Shown here piece after piece: positions 37,935 through 48,002 of a stretch of DNA of 64,000 nucleotides. How positions within the stretch are numbered: the stretch's first letter is position 1; every line of letters starts with the position of its first letter. The translations under genes were made by a program, and so were the position numbers. The notes under the pieces are model-generated. The model saw nothing but the letters and a program-made list of their open reading frames with translations. It did no database searches and had not been told where the DNA came from. The stretch comes from Pseudomonas sp. JM0905a (GTDB taxonomy: Bacteria > Pseudomonadota > Gammaproteobacteria > Pseudomonadales > Pseudomonadaceae): contig NZ_JACXBU010000006.1 in the NCBI RefSeq assembly GCF_014700075.1, positions 367,033 to 431,032 of the forward strand, given 5' to 3'.

Positions 37935-38378
37935 TCAGGAGCCGAGCTGCTTTTCCTTGATCTCCGCCAGGGTCTTGCAGTCGATGCAAAGGGTGGCGGT
38001 GGGGCGGGCTTCCAGGCGGCGGATGCCGATCTCGACGCCGCAGGAGTCGCACCAGCCGTAATCGTTGTCTTCGATCAGCTGGAGGGTCTCGTCAATCTTC
38101 TTGATCAGCTTGCGCTCGCGGTCGCGGGCACGCAGTTCCAGGCTGAATTCTTCTTCCTGGCTGGCGCGGTCGGCCGGGTCGGGGAAGTTGGCAGCTTCGT
38201 CCTGCATGTGGTGCACGGTACGGTCCACCTCTTCCATCAACTCCTGCTTCCATTTGTTGAGGATGTTGGTGAAGTGAGCGCGCATGCGGTCGCTCATGTA
38301 CTCCTCGCCCTTGGTCTCTTGGTAGGGCACGAAGCCACGAATCAACTGGCTGTTCTGTTGTTTTGCATTGGTGGGCAT
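37935..38378 (-). CDS. dksA: RNA polymerase-binding transcription factor DksA
   Basis: Works with ppGpp to change RNA polymerase promoter choice, for example at rrn promoters like those at the end of this window. I start at ATG 38378 (MPTNAKQQNSQLIRGFVPYQ), giving 147 residues. The coiled coil (about 30-105) includes YMSDRMRAHFTNILNKWKQE and the tip region PDPADRASQEEE (the conserved DPADRA). The four-Cys zinc finger is YGWCDSCGVEIG and ATLCIDCKTLAE near 115-140. Canonical DksA with all zinc cysteines, not the Cys-poor DksA2 variant. Confidence 0.98.
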   Translation of the reverse strand: MPTNAKQQNSQLIRGFVPYQETKGEEYMSDRMRAHFTNILNKWKQELMEEVDRTVHHMQDEAANFPDPADRASQEEEFSLELRARDRERKLIKKIDETLQLIEDNDYGWCDSCGVEIGIRRLEARPTATLCIDCKTLAEIKEKQLGS

Positions 38379-38571
38379 GGATGGCCGCCTCTCACTTTCT
38401 CTAATCCATTGCGCAGGATTATGGTCCATCGCCGGTCATGCCGGCCCTGCGGCTGCAAGCGGGCGAACTTACCAGATCAAATCCGGGTACGCTACTCCCC
38501 GCGTCGCACATGCTGCAGCGTCCAGGGACCATTGGTTAGAATCCTCTCTTTGCCTTAATAAAGGAAGGCCA

Positions 38572-39747
38572 ATGGCCCAGTCCTACAGTGCGCGAAGCCG
38601 CGCCATCGAACCCTTCCACGTCATGGCCCTGCTGGCCCGGGCCAACGAACTCCAGGCGGCGGGTCATGATGTGATCCACCTGGAAATCGGCGAGCCGGAC
38701 TTCACCACCGCCGAGCCTATCGTCCAGGCCGGGCAGGCAGCCCTGGCCGCCGGGCATACCCGTTACACCGCCGCTCGCGGCGTGCCGCAGTTGCGCGAAG
38801 CCATCGCCGGCTTCTACGCATCGCGCTATCGGTTGAACATAGACCCAGATCGCATTCTCATCACCCCCGGTGGTTCCGGCGCCCTGCTGCTGGCCAGCAG
38901 CCTGCTCGTGGACCCGGGCAAGCACTGGCTGCTGGCCGACCCCGGCTATCCCTGCAATCGCCATTTCCTGCGCCTGGTGGAAGGTGCTGCGCAACTGGTG
39001 CCGGTCGGCCCCGAAACCCGTTACCAACTGACCCCGCAACTGGTCGAACGGTACTGGGATTCCGACAGCGTGGGGGCGCTGGTCGCCTCGCCGGCCAACC
39101 CAACCGGCACCGTGTTGCACGCCGATGAGCTGGCAGCCCTGTCGCAGGCCCTCAAGGCACGCGGTGGCCACCTGGTGGTGGACGAGATCTACCACGGCCT
39201 GACATACGGGATGGACGCCAGCAGCGTGCTGGAGGTTGATGACGAAGCGTTCGTGCTGAACAGTTTCTCCAAATATTTCGGCATGACCGGCTGGCGCCTG
39301 GGCTGGCTGGTGGCGCCGGCCGATGCAGTGCCCGAACTGGAGAAGCTGGCGCAGAACCTCTATATCAGTGCGCCCTCGATGGCGCAGCACGCGGCTCTGG
39401 CCTGCTTCCAGCCGCAAACCCTGGAAATCCTCGAAGAACGCCGCGAAGAGTTCGCTCGCCGTCGCGACTACCTGCTGCCGGCCCTGCGTGAGCTGGGTTT
39501 CCGCATCGCGGTCGAGCCGGAGGGTGCCTTCTACCTTTATGCAGATATTTCCGCCTTTGGTGGCGATGCCTACGCCTTCTGCCGGCACTTCATCGAAACC
39601 GAGTACCTGGCCTTCACGCCGGGGCTGGATTTCGGCCGCCACCAGGCGGGCCACCATGTGCGCTTTGCCTACACCCAGGGTCTGCCGCGCCTGGAAGAAG
39701 CGGTACAGCGCTTGGCTCGTGGCCTGAAAACCTGGGCGAGCCGGTGA
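38572..39747 (+). CDS. Pyridoxal-phosphate aminotransferase, class I
   Basis: Fold-type I aminotransferase of 391 residues. I start at ATG 38572 ([18 protein letters not shown]), 8 bp after AAGGAAGG. The PLP-binding core is visible: [20 protein letters not shown] near 60-85, [20 protein letters not shown] near 165, [10 protein letters not shown] near 205 and the Schiff-base lysine in [16 protein letters not shown] near 230. It resembles alanine/aspartate-type enzymes, but the substrate cannot be decided from sequence. It overlaps sfsA by 4 bp and corresponds to the gene beside sfsA and dksA in PAO1. Confidence 0.9.
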   Translation: MAQSYSARSRAIEPFHVMALLARANELQAAGHDVIHLEIGEPDFTTAEPIVQAGQAALAAGHTRYTAARGVPQLREAIAGFYASRYRLNIDPDRILITPGGSGALLLASSLLVDPGKHWLLADPGYPCNRHFLRLVEGAAQLVPVGPETRYQLTPQLVERYWDSDSVGALVASPANPTGTVLHADELAALSQALKARGGHLVVDEIYHGLTYGMDASSVLEVDDEAFVLNSFSKYFGMTGWRLGWLVAPADAVPELEKLAQNLYISAPSMAQHAALACFQPQTLEILEERREEFARRRDYLLPALRELGFRIAVEPEGAFYLYADISAFGGDAYAFCRHFIETEYLAFTPGLDFGRHQAGHHVRFAYTQGLPRLEEAVQRLARGLKTWASR

Positions 39748-40451
39748 GGTTCTCCCCGGCCCTGGAGGAGGGCAGGCTGCTCAAGCGCTACAAGCGCTTC
39801 CTCGCAGATATCGAGACGGCCACGGGCGAGTTGCTGACCATCCACTGCCCCAATACCGGGTCGATGCTGAACTGCATGAGCGAGGGATGCCGGGTCTGGT
39901 TCAGTCGCTCCGATGACCCCAAGCGCAAGCTGCCGGGTACCTGGGAAATCGCCGAGACGCCCCAGCGCCGGCTGGCCTGCGTCAACACGGCGCGTGCCAA
40001 TGCCCTGGTGGAAGAAGCGCTGCGGGCGGGCGTGATCGCCGAACTGGCGGGCTTCGACAACCTGAAGCGCGAAGTGGCCTACGGGCTGGAAAACAGCCGC
40101 GCCGACTTCCGCCTGGATTTCGCCAGCGGTCCGGCCTTCATCGAAGTGAAGAGCGTGACCCTGGGTTTCGACGGCACGCCGGTGGCGGCCTTTCCGGACG
40201 CAGTGACCCAGCGCGGTAGCAAGCACCTGCGTGAGCTGGCCGCGCTGGCCCGTGACGGCGTGCGGGCCGTGCAGCTCTACTGCGTGAATCTTTCAGGTAT
40301 CGACGCCGTACGTCCGGCTGAGGAAATCGACCCGGCCTACGCGGCTGCATTGCGTGAGGCGGTCGCCGCAGGTGTAGAAGTGCTGGCCTATGGCGTGGAG
40401 CTGACGCCGGAAACCGTGCGCGTCAGCCGCCGCCTCGATGTGAGGCTCTGA
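39744..40451 (+). CDS. sfsA: SfsA family protein
   Basis: 235 residues from a GTG that overlaps the aminotransferase stop (GTGA). Family features are [12 protein letters not shown] near 30, [28 protein letters not shown] near 65-92 and a PD-(D/E)xK-like core [20 protein letters not shown] near 125-145. E. coli SfsA was linked to maltose utilisation, but its biochemical role is unclear; the nuclease-like core suggests DNA binding or cleavage, unproven. Gene end is 3 bp from the converging Rieske gene. Confidence 0.93.
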   Translation: MRFSPALEEGRLLKRYKRFLADIETATGELLTIHCPNTGSMLNCMSEGCRVWFSRSDDPKRKLPGTWEIAETPQRRLACVNTARANALVEEALRAGVIAELAGFDNLKREVAYGLENSRADFRLDFASGPAFIEVKSVTLGFDGTPVAAFPDAVTQRGSKHLRELAALARDGVRAVQLYCVNLSGIDAVRPAEEIDPAYAAALREAVAAGVEVLAYGVELTPETVRVSRRLDVRL

Positions 40452-40454
40452 GCC

Positions 40455-40778
40455 TCAGGCTTCACTCAGGAGCCAGATGCCGTCGGCATCTTCGCGGCAG
40501 TCCAGGGGTTGCAGGACATCGCCGACACAGGGGCCGGTCACGCATTCGCCCGATTCGATCAGGAACAGTGCGCCATGGGCGGCGCACTGGATCAGACTGC
40601 CGCTGTGGTCGAGGAACTGGTCCGGTAGCCACTCCAGCGGAATACCTCGGTGCGGGCAACGATTTTCATAGGCATGGACCCGCCCATGCCGGCGCACCAG
40701 CATGAGTTTCAGGTCATCGACGACAAAGCCCCGGCTCTGGCCTTCGGCCAGCTCATCGGGGCGGCAAAGCAGGATCAT
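40455..40778 (-). CDS. Rieske [2Fe-2S] domain protein
   Basis: Small ferredoxin-like protein. I start at ATG 40778 (MILLCRPDELAEGQSRGF), because GGAG lies 6 bp upstream; longer versions from 40784 or GTG 40790 are possible. This gives 107 residues. The Rieske cluster ligands are CPHRG (Cys41, His43) and CAAHGALF (Cys65, His68), spaced as in stand-alone Rieske ferredoxins of NirD/dioxygenase type. It lies between converging sfsA and the phuR gene. Its redox partner is not visible here. Confidence 0.85.
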   Translation of the reverse strand: MILLCRPDELAEGQSRGFVVDDLKLMLVRRHGRVHAYENRCPHRGIPLEWLPDQFLDHSGSLIQCAAHGALFLIESGECVTGPCVGDVLQPLDCREDADGIWLLSEA

Positions 40779-40865
40779 CGGCATCTCCACGACAGGCGCG
40801 CATTATCGCGCGCCGTCGTGGGTTGCCCAAGAGGGGCACGTCCCTGTGCTGAAAGCTGAACGGGG

Positions 40866-43163
40866 TCAGATCTCCCAGACCAGGTTGACCGAGGCGTTGC
40901 GGCCCGGCTGGGTGTAACGGCCCAGGCTGCGGTTGCTGGCGTCCAGCCCCTGGACGTCGCCCCATTGCCAGTACTTCTTGTCGGTCAGGTTGAACAGGCC
41001 GGCGTTCACCGAGAGGGCATCGGTGACCTGCCACCAGGTGTTCAGGTCGAGGGTGCCGTAACCCGGGGTGGCGAACTGCTCGCTGATGCGCAGGCTGGAG
41101 TTGTTCGACTGGTCGATGCGGTCCTTGGCCTTGACCAGGGTCCAGGCCAGGTCACCGCCGAACTTGCCGGAGGGCTCCGCGTAGGCGAGGCCGATCACCG
41201 CCTTGAGCGGGTCGATGCTGTTGATCGGCGCCCCGGTTTCCTCGTTCTTGCCGCGTGCATAGGCGATTGTGCCGAGCAGGCGGGTGCCGGTCGGCAGGCC
41301 GAAACTGTCGAGGAAGAGTTCGCCTCGGGCCTCTGCACCGCGGATGGTCACCTTGTTCAGGTTTTGCGACTGGAAGGTGAGCAGGTTGTTGCCGGTCGGA
41401 TCGGGAACGGTCACCTGCTCGATGAAGTCTTCATAGCGGTTGTAGAACAGCGCCACGCCGAAGCTGCCGGTGTCGTACTTGCCGCGCAGGCCGATTTCGT
41501 AGCTGTCGCTGGTTTCTGGCTTCAGGTTGGTGTTGGCGATGGTCTGGTAGCCCATGCCGGCGTTGACGAACTCACCGAAAATATCCACCGGCTCTGGCGC
41601 CTTGAAGCCGGCGGCGTACTGGGTGTAGACGCTGTGGGCGTCGTCCAGGCGGTAGGTGACACCGAGCTTGGGCGACAGCTGGTGATCGCTGAAGTTGGAC
41701 GGGTTGCGGTCCACCGGGTTGCTGTTCAGGTATTCCGGCGTCACGTCGGGCCTGAGTTCGTAGTAGTCGTAGCGCAGGCCGGGCAGCAGGGTCCAGCGGC
41801 CGATCTCGATGCTGTCCTGGGCGAACAGGGCGTACTCGTGGGTGACCGGATCGGGGAAGTCGCTCAGCGGGAAGGTTTCCGCGCCGAATGCGGGCGGCAG
41901 GGGTTGCCCGGTGCTGACGCGGATCTCGTTGCCCTTGCGCAGGTCGCTGCTCTCCAGGCGCTTGAGGTCGACGCCGTAGATGAGGTGGTGCTGGGTTTCA
42001 CCCAGGGCGAAGTGCTTGTCCAGTTGGCTATTGAACGACCAGAGCTTCTCTTCGTAGACCGAGTTGCGGGTGCGTAGGCGCTCGAAGGCCGAAGCCGGCG
42101 GCACCGGATTGCGGTTGAAGGCTACCCAGCTGTAGCGGTTCTGGTCGGTCTGCTGGCGAATCTGGCTGTCCTGGTGATTGAACTGCCATTTCAGCTGGTC
42201 GGCAAAGGCCGTGTTCAACTCCAGTTGATGCTCCAGGCTGAGGCGTTCGCGGTCGGTGCTGTCCTTGGCGTTGCTGGCGGCGATCAAGGCATTGCTGAAC
42301 ATGCCGCCGCCAAGGGATGTGGAGGTCAGGCTGGAGGCTTCGCTCAGCACACGGGTATCGACGTCGTCCTGGAAGCGCTCGTAGGTCAGTTGCAGGCGGT
42401 CGTTGCCGGCGTAGTTCCAGCCGATCTTGGCCAGCATGTTGTCGGTGGTGAAGTCCTGCGGGTTGGCTTCCTCGCGGGCGCTGCCCAGGCCGCCACGACC
42501 ACCGAAGGTCTCGGTCTCGTCGCCGGTGCGGCGACCGAGGTGGAACACACCGTCCAGCGAGCCCTGGCGGGCGGCGAAGGTCGCGCTGTGCAGCCAGCTG
42601 TTGTCGGCACTGCTGTAGCCGGTCTTTAGGCGGGCGTAGGCGTCGTCACCTTCATCCAGGTAGTCGGCGGCATCCTTGGTCAGGAAGCTCACTGCGCCGC
42701 CGATGGCGTCGCTGCCGTACAGCGAGGACGCCGGGCCTCGGATGATTTCGACCTGCTTGACGATGTCCGGGTCGATGTAATTGCGCTGGGCGTTGAGGAA
42801 CGGGCCGAAGTTGAAAGCGTCCGGGACGGACACGCCGTCCACCTGGGTCAGCACCCGGTTCCCGCCGATGCCGCGAATGGTGAAGCCGGAGAGGCCGAAT
42901 CGGCTGCCGGTGCCGCTCACCGACACGCCCGGCTCATAGCGCACCAGATCGCGGATGTTGTTCACGTTCTTCTGATCGATATCGCGTTCGGTCTGCACGG
43001 TCACCGTGTTCGGCACCTCGTCGAGGCGTTGCTCGCTGCGGGTGGCGGTCACCGTCATGGTGTCGAACTGAGTTGCCGTCTTTTCGGCGGCCAGTGCGAG
43101 GGAAGGGCAGAGCAACAGCAGGGCAAGCCCGGATCGACGGGCAAAGGGCGGACGCAGCGCCAT
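40866..43163 (-). CDS. phuR: TonB-dependent haem receptor
   Basis: Outer-membrane receptor for haem/haemoglobin. I start at ATG 43163 (MALRPPFARRSGLALLLLCP), with a signal peptide ending near ALAA; this gives 765 residues. The plug domain begins after DTMTVTATRSEQRLDEVPNT (TonB-box-like start), with YEPGVSVSGTGSRFGLSGFT typical of the receptor family. The haemoglobin-receptor signatures FKAPEPVDIFGEF (FRAP-like box) and NTNLKPETSDSYEIGLRG (NPNL-like box) are present, and the protein ends in an aromatic beta-strand (NASVNLVWEI). It is divergent from tonB-phuSTUVW. Fur boxes in between fit iron repression. Confidence 0.93.
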   Translation of the reverse strand: MALRPPFARRSGLALLLLCPSLALAAEKTATQFDTMTVTATRSEQRLDEVPNTVTVQTERDIDQKNVNNIRDLVRYEPGVSVSGTGSRFGLSGFTIRGIGGNRVLTQVDGVSVPDAFNFGPFLNAQRNYIDPDIVKQVEIIRGPASSLYGSDAIGGAVSFLTKDAADYLDEGDDAYARLKTGYSSADNSWLHSATFAARQGSLDGVFHLGRRTGDETETFGGRGGLGSAREEANPQDFTTDNMLAKIGWNYAGNDRLQLTYERFQDDVDTRVLSEASSLTSTSLGGGMFSNALIAASNAKDSTDRERLSLEHQLELNTAFADQLKWQFNHQDSQIRQQTDQNRYSWVAFNRNPVPPASAFERLRTRNSVYEEKLWSFNSQLDKHFALGETQHHLIYGVDLKRLESSDLRKGNEIRVSTGQPLPPAFGAETFPLSDFPDPVTHEYALFAQDSIEIGRWTLLPGLRYDYYELRPDVTPEYLNSNPVDRNPSNFSDHQLSPKLGVTYRLDDAHSVYTQYAAGFKAPEPVDIFGEFVNAGMGYQTIANTNLKPETSDSYEIGLRGKYDTGSFGVALFYNRYEDFIEQVTVPDPTGNNLLTFQSQNLNKVTIRGAEARGELFLDSFGLPTGTRLLGTIAYARGKNEETGAPINSIDPLKAVIGLAYAEPSGKFGGDLAWTLVKAKDRIDQSNNSSLRISEQFATPGYGTLDLNTWWQVTDALSVNAGLFNLTDKKYWQWGDVQGLDASNRSLGRYTQPGRNASVNLVWEI

Positions 43164-43340
43164 GGGGAGGCTCCCGGTAACAAGGGCGTACCAGTAGCCG
43201 ACATGGGAGTCGCCGGAGACTTTCCGGCTTCCTGGCATCCGTTTCCAGCGATATGTCCGCTTTTTCCGGGGCTTTTTCGTCAGGTCTTACTGGTGATCGC
43301 AGGTTGATATCGGTGCAAGACCATAATGACGTTGACATAC

Positions 43341-43378
43341 AAATGCAAATAATAATCAAATGAATTCGTATTAATGAT
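43341..43378. promoter_or_regulatory. Fur-box-like region between phuR and tonB-phuSTUVW
   Basis: An A/T-rich stretch in otherwise GC-rich DNA. GCAAATAATAATCAAATGA (43345-43363) matches 11 of 19 positions of the Fur consensus, and more AT-rich half-sites (TATTAATGATT) follow it. A TTGACA at 43332 could be a -35 element for the tonB operon. One site could control both directions. Confidence 0.6.
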
Positions 43379-43391
43379 TGGTCCGGTCTCG

Positions 43392-44102
43392 ATGCCGCGC
43401 TTCCTGCCCAGCTTCGCTTTTGTCCTGGTCCTGCACCTCGCTGCGGGTTGGCTGCTGCATGGGCTCAGAGAAGCGCCGGGTGTGGCCGTGCGAGCTCCCG
43501 AGGCGATGCTGATTCAACTGGTGAGCCCGGAGCCCGAGCCTGTCCCGCTAGCGGCTCCGAAACCTGTGGCGCGCCCGTTGCCAGTCCACCGGTCGGTGCA
43601 GCCGGTGAAAGCGCCACGGCCCGAGCCCAGGCCTGTGTTGGCGCGCAAGCCGAAGCCCGTGCCTGCCCACCCCGTGGTCAAGGCAGAGCCTGTCGAGCCG
43701 CGCGCCAGCGAATCAGCCAGTGCGTCGCCAGCGGACGCCGCAGACGCCGTCCCCAACCTCCGTGAATCTCCGGCGCTCGCCAGTACGGCGGCGACCAGGG
43801 CGGCGGACATGGAAGTCTTCAGTCGTGAGCCCGAATTCCTCACGCCGCCACAACCGCCCATCTATCCGGCCCAGGCGCGCCGTCGCAACCAGCAGGGCCT
43901 CGTCCTGGTGGAGGTGCGGCTGGATGCCGATGGCCAACTGCGAGAGCTGAGGCTGCTTCGTTCCTCTGGCGTGGAGAGCCTGGATAGATCGGCCATGGAT
44001 GCCGTCGCCGATTGGCGCTTCCGCCCTGAAACCCAGAACGGCCTGCCTGTGCCTAGCCGCGTGCACATCCCCATTGAGTTCGCCCTTTCGGCGAGTCGCT
44101 GA
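43392..44102 (+). CDS. TonB-family energy transducer
   Basis: Inner-membrane-anchored periplasmic protein that energises the receptor. I use ATG 43392 (MPRFLPSFAFVLVLHLAAGW), giving 236 residues, because the upstream ATG at 43374 lies in the Fur-type region; neither has a clear ribosome site. One membrane helix (residues ~5-22) is followed by a Pro/Arg/Lys-rich spacer (EPEPVPLAAPKPVARPLP) and a C-terminal TonB domain from ~150 (PPIYPAQARRRNQQGLVLVE, ADWRFRPETQNG). No exbB or exbD is beside it. As the first gene of the phu transport operon, it is likely dedicated to haem uptake by PhuR. Confidence 0.88.
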   Translation: MPRFLPSFAFVLVLHLAAGWLLHGLREAPGVAVRAPEAMLIQLVSPEPEPVPLAAPKPVARPLPVHRSVQPVKAPRPEPRPVLARKPKPVPAHPVVKAEPVEPRASESASASPADAADAVPNLRESPALASTAATRAADMEVFSREPEFLTPPQPPIYPAQARRRNQQGLVLVEVRLDADGQLRELRLLRSSGVESLDRSAMDAVADWRFRPETQNGLPVPSRVHIPIEFALSASR

Positions 44103-44119
44103 ATCACAAGGAGCTTCAG

Positions 44120-45184
44120 ATGAGCCTGCAATCTTCTATCCCCAGCCCGGTTTCACCTCTCTACCAGGCCTGGCAAACCTTGCGTTCCGAGCAACCGCGC
44201 CTGCGCGCGCGGGATGCCGCCCAGCACCTGTCCGTCAGTGAAGCCGAGCTGACCGCCAGTCGCCTGGGCGTCGATGCCGTGCGCCTGCGTCCGGACTGGG
44301 CCAGCCTGCTGCCCGCGCTGGGCGAGCTGGGCTACATCATGGCGCTGACCCGCAACGCGCATTGCGTGCATGAACGCAAGGGCTATTACCGGGAAGTTTC
44401 CGTGGCCGCTAACGGCCAGATGGGCCTGGTGGTGTCGGCTGATATCGACCTGCGCCTGTTCATGGGCGGCTGGGCCAGCGTATTCGCCGTGGCCGAGGAA
44501 ACCCCGCGCGGCACCCAGCGCAGCATCCAGATCTTCGACCAGCAGGGCATGGCGGTGCACAAGGTGTTCCTGACCGAAGGCAGCGAACTCACCGCCTGGG
44601 AACCCCTGGTGGAGCGCTTCCGTGCCGAGGAGCAGAGCCATGAGCTCGATCTGCAGCCGCAGCCGGAACCCGTCCAGGTACGGCCCGATGCGGACATTGA
44701 TGTCGATTCCCTGCGCGAAGGCTGGGCGACGCTGAAGGACACTCACCACTTCTTCGCGCTGCTGAAGAAACACGGTGCCCAGCGCACCCAGGCACTGCGC
44801 CTCGCCGGCAAGCAGTGGGCCGAGAGGCTGGATACCGCCGAACTGCCGCGCCTGATGGAGGAGGCCGGCGCGCGCGAGGTGCCGATCATGGTGTTCGTAG
44901 GCAATCGTCATTGCATCCAGATCCACAGCGGCACCGTCAGCAACCTGAAGTGGCTGGACACCTGGTTCAACGTGCTTGACCCGGAGTTCAACCTGCACCT
45001 GCAGACTGCCGGCGTGACCGAGCTGTGGCGTGTACGCAAGCCCAGCACCGATGGTGTGATCACCAGCTGGGAAGCCTTCGATGCTGAAGGTCAGCTCGTC
45101 GTGCAATTGTTCGGCGCCCGCAAACCCGGTATTCCTGAGCGGGAAGACTGGCGAGCCCTTGCGGAAAGTGCTCCGGCACTCTGA
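44120..45184 (+). CDS. phuS: Haem-degrading/transfer factor PhuS
   Basis: Cytoplasmic haem-binding protein that passes haem to haem oxygenase (HemO). 354 residues, the HemS/PhuS length, with the two related halves of the family. Conserved stretches are LPALGELGYIMALTRNAHCV in the N-terminal half and VPIMVFVGNRHCIQIHSGTV in the C-terminal half (with the His of the haem site). The WLDTWFNVLDPEFNLHL segment is typical. An AAGGAG site 8 bp upstream fits the start at 44120. It is the second gene of the tonB-phuSTUVW operon. Confidence 0.95.
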   Translation: MSLQSSIPSPVSPLYQAWQTLRSEQPRLRARDAAQHLSVSEAELTASRLGVDAVRLRPDWASLLPALGELGYIMALTRNAHCVHERKGYYREVSVAANGQMGLVVSADIDLRLFMGGWASVFAVAEETPRGTQRSIQIFDQQGMAVHKVFLTEGSELTAWEPLVERFRAEEQSHELDLQPQPEPVQVRPDADIDVDSLREGWATLKDTHHFFALLKKHGAQRTQALRLAGKQWAERLDTAELPRLMEEAGAREVPIMVFVGNRHCIQIHSGTVSNLKWLDTWFNVLDPEFNLHLQTAGVTELWRVRKPSTDGVITSWEAFDAEGQLVVQLFGARKPGIPEREDWRALAESAPAL

Positions 45185-45283
45185 GTTCGAGCCGCCAAGG
45201 GACCATCGCGTCCCTATCCAGGCCAGCGCGCTGTCAGTACGGGGCGTTGGCTTTTCCCGCATTCAGCGATGGAGTCGTTTTCG

Positions 45284-46183
45284 ATGCATTTAGTGGTCAG
45301 GCTGGCCAGCCTCTGTGCCGGCATTCTGTTCTTCCACCAGGCGGCTGTGGCGGAATCCCTGCCCCAGCGTTGGGTCAGCGCCGGCGGTTCGGTCAGCGAA
45401 TGGGTGGTCGCCCTGGGTGGGCAGGACAAGCTGGTGGGCGTGGATACCACCAGCCAGCACCCCGAGTCATTGAAGGCACTGCCCAGCATCGGCTATCAGC
45501 GACAGCTGGCGGCGGAAGGCATTCTTTCGCTGCGTCCGGACATTCTGGTCGGGACCGAGGAAATGGGGCCGCCGCCGGTGCTGGCGCAGATCGGAGCGGC
45601 CGGGGTGCGGATCGAGCGCCTGGCTTCCACTCCTGATCTGCCCACCCTGGAAAAGAATCTCAAGCTGATTGGCGCCTTGCTCGGTGCCGAGGCGCGTGCC
45701 GACCAGGCCTTCGCCGAGTACGGCCAACGTCTGAAACGTCAGGCCGAGTGGGTGGCCAAGGTGCAGCAGACGCAGCAGGCGCCCAGGGTGCTGTTCCTGC
45801 TCGGCCACTTCGGCAGCAGTCCGCTGGCGGCTGGCAAGGACACGGCGGCTGCCTGGCTGATCGAGCGTGCCGGCGGGCAAAGCCTGACCGATCATCAGGG
45901 TTACAAGGCCATTTCCAACGAAGCACTGGCCGCGCTCGACCCCGATGTAGTGGTCGTTGCCGATCGCCGCCTGGAAGGTGATGCCGCACGCGAGGCGCTG
46001 CTCAAGCAGAACCCGGCCCTGGCTGCTACTCGTGCCGCCCGTGAGGGGCGCCTGCTCAGCCTGGACCCGACGTTGCTGGTGGGCGGGTTGGGGCCGCGTG
46101 TGCCTGACGGCATGGCCGAGCTGTCCGCCGGCCTCTATCCTTCGGCACCGGCCCTGACCGAGAAAGCCCCGAGCCAGCCATGA
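45284..46183 (+). CDS. phuT: Periplasmic haem-binding protein PhuT
   Basis: Binds haem in the periplasm for the PhuUV transporter. I start at ATG 45284 (MHLVVRLASLCAGILFFHQA), with GGAG 9 bp upstream, giving 299 residues; an earlier in-frame ATG at 45269 exists. The signal peptide ends near AVA. The two-lobed metal/haem-binding protein fold shows LVGVDTTSQHPESLKALPSI with Tyr in PSIGYQRQL (likely haem ligand by analogy with PhuT). The DILVGTEEMGPPPVLAQI and ALDPDVVVVADRRLEGD segments are typical. Its stop overlaps the phuU start by 4 bp. Confidence 0.94.
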   Translation: MHLVVRLASLCAGILFFHQAAVAESLPQRWVSAGGSVSEWVVALGGQDKLVGVDTTSQHPESLKALPSIGYQRQLAAEGILSLRPDILVGTEEMGPPPVLAQIGAAGVRIERLASTPDLPTLEKNLKLIGALLGAEARADQAFAEYGQRLKRQAEWVAKVQQTQQAPRVLFLLGHFGSSPLAAGKDTAAAWLIERAGGQSLTDHQGYKAISNEALAALDPDVVVVADRRLEGDAAREALLKQNPALAATRAAREGRLLSLDPTLLVGGLGPRVPDGMAELSAGLYPSAPALTEKAPSQP

Positions 46184-47217
46184 CCGCTTCCCTTCATTCG
46201 CGCCCGTTGTTCATCTTCCTGGGCGTCCTCCTGCTGCTGGCACTCTGGCTGTCCCTGGCGCTGGGACCGGTGAGCCTGCCGTTGGGCGAGACCCTGCGTG
46301 CGGCGATGCGGCTGGCAGGCCTGCCGTTTTCCGGAGAGGGGTTGGAGCAAGCCGAGCTGATCCTCGGGCAGATCCGCGTGCCGCGCACCCTGCTCGGTCT
46401 GGCGGTGGGGGCGGTGCTGGCGCTGTCCGGCGTCGCCATGCAGGGCTTGTTCCGCAATCCCCTGGCCGACCCTGGGCTGGTGGGCGTGTCCAGTGGCGCA
46501 GCCTTGGGTGGTGCCGCGGCCATCGTCGGCGGAACCGCACTGGGCGGCCTGCCGGATGCGTTCGCGCCCTACCTGTTGTCCGTCTGTGCCTTCGCCGGCG
46601 GCCTTGGGGTGACCTTGCTGGTGTATCGCCTCGGGCGTCGTGACGGCCAGACCAGCGTAGCCACCATGCTGCTTGCCGGCATCGCCCTGACTGCTTTGGC
46701 GGGCGCGGTGATCGGCCTGTTCACCTACCTTGCCGACGACGCCACCCTGCGCAGCCTGACCTTCTGGAACATGGGCAGCCTCAACGGCGCGAGCTATTCG
46801 CGGCTCTGGCCGCTGCTGATCGTCACGCTGTTCGTGGTCTTCTGGCTGCCGCGTCGGGCCAAGGCGTTGAATGCCTTGCTGCTGGGCGAATCCGAAGCCC
46901 GTCACCTGGGCTTCGATGTGGAGCGCCTGAAACGCGAGCTGGTGTTCTGCACGGCGCTCGGCGTGGGCGCTGCGGTGGCGGCGGCGGGGCTGATCGGTTT
47001 CATCGGCCTTGTGGTGCCACACCTGGTTCGCCTGGTCGCCGGGCCGGATCACCGGGTCCTGCTGCCAGCGTCGGCCCTGGCCGGGGCCAGCCTGATGCTG
47101 CTGGCGGATCTGGTGGCGCGTCTGGTGCTGGCGCCAGCCGAATTGCCCATCGGTATCGTCACGGCGCTGATTGGCGCGCCATTCTTCCTTTATCTGCTGG
47201 TGCGAGGTCGCCCCTGA
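46180..47217 (+). CDS. phuU: Haem ABC transporter permease PhuU
   Basis: Inner-membrane permease of the FecCD family, expected to dimerise for haem import. 345 residues with about ten membrane helices. The N-terminal segment [19 protein letters not shown] begins the first helix. Typical family motifs are [39 protein letters not shown] and the loop [14 protein letters not shown], which contacts the ATPase. It overlaps phuT by 4 bp and phuV by 1 bp, so the three are translationally coupled. Confidence 0.95.
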   Translation: MTASLHSRPLFIFLGVLLLLALWLSLALGPVSLPLGETLRAAMRLAGLPFSGEGLEQAELILGQIRVPRTLLGLAVGAVLALSGVAMQGLFRNPLADPGLVGVSSGAALGGAAAIVGGTALGGLPDAFAPYLLSVCAFAGGLGVTLLVYRLGRRDGQTSVATMLLAGIALTALAGAVIGLFTYLADDATLRSLTFWNMGSLNGASYSRLWPLLIVTLFVVFWLPRRAKALNALLLGESEARHLGFDVERLKRELVFCTALGVGAAVAAAGLIGFIGLVVPHLVRLVAGPDHRVLLPASALAGASLMLLADLVARLVLAPAELPIGIVTALIGAPFFLYLLVRGRP

Positions 47218-47984
47218 TGCTGCGCGTGGAACAACTGGACGTGCTTCGGGGTGGCAAGCGGGTACTCGCGGGCGTCGACCTGGAGCTGCAGCCCGGGGAA
47301 GTGCTCGGTGTGCTCGGACCCAATGGCGCGGGCAAGAGCACGCTGCTCGGTGCCCTTTGCGGCGAGGTGTCGGCGGCAGCCGGGCAGGTCAGCCTGGATG
47401 GACGAGCGTTCGCCGAGTGGAGTGGTCCGCAGCGCGCACGGCGCCTGGCGGTGCTGCCGCAAAGTTCCACGCTGAACTTCGCGTTCCGGGTCGAAGAGGT
47501 CGTGGCCATGGGACGCATGCCCCACGATACCGGCCGGGAGCGGGACGCCGAGGTGATCGCCGAGGCCCTCCAGGCAGCGGACGCCAGCCACCTGGCGGGC
47601 CGAAGCTACTTGGCGCTCTCCGGTGGCGAGCGCCAGCGGGTTCACCTGGCGCGGGTGCTGGCTCAGCTCTGGCCAGGCAGCGCCGGGCAGATACTGTTGC
47701 TGGACGAGCCCACTTCGGCGCTCGACCCATTGCACCAGCACACCACCCTGCAGGCCGTGCGCGCTTTCGCCGATCGCGGTGTGGCGGTGCTGGTAATCCT
47801 CCATGACCTGAACCTGGCTGCGCGTTACTGCGACCGCCTGCTGTTGCTCGCCGATGGCCGGCCACATCTGTTGGGGGCGCCGGAGCAGGTGCTCCAGGCT
47901 GAACCCCTAAAGACCGTTTTCGGCCTGGAGGTGCTGGTGCAGCGCCATCCGGAGCGGGGTCATCCCCTGATCATCGCTCGCTGA
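47217..47984 (+). CDS. phuV: Haem ABC transporter ATPase PhuV
   Basis: ATP-binding subunit for haem import. 255 residues. Walker A is [16 protein letters not shown] near 35-50, the Q-loop is [12 protein letters not shown], the ABC signature is [18 protein letters not shown] near 135-150, and Walker B is [13 protein letters not shown] near 165. The H-loop His is in [13 protein letters not shown] near 200. The start shares one base with the phuU stop (TGATG). All catalytic motifs are intact. Confidence 0.96.
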   Translation: MLRVEQLDVLRGGKRVLAGVDLELQPGEVLGVLGPNGAGKSTLLGALCGEVSAAAGQVSLDGRAFAEWSGPQRARRLAVLPQSSTLNFAFRVEEVVAMGRMPHDTGRERDAEVIAEALQAADASHLAGRSYLALSGGERQRVHLARVLAQLWPGSAGQILLLDEPTSALDPLHQHTTLQAVRAFADRGVAVLVILHDLNLAARYCDRLLLLADGRPHLLGAPEQVLQAEPLKTVFGLEVLVQRHPERGHPLIIAR

Positions 47985-48002
47985 ATCGAACAAGGAACTG
48001 TC

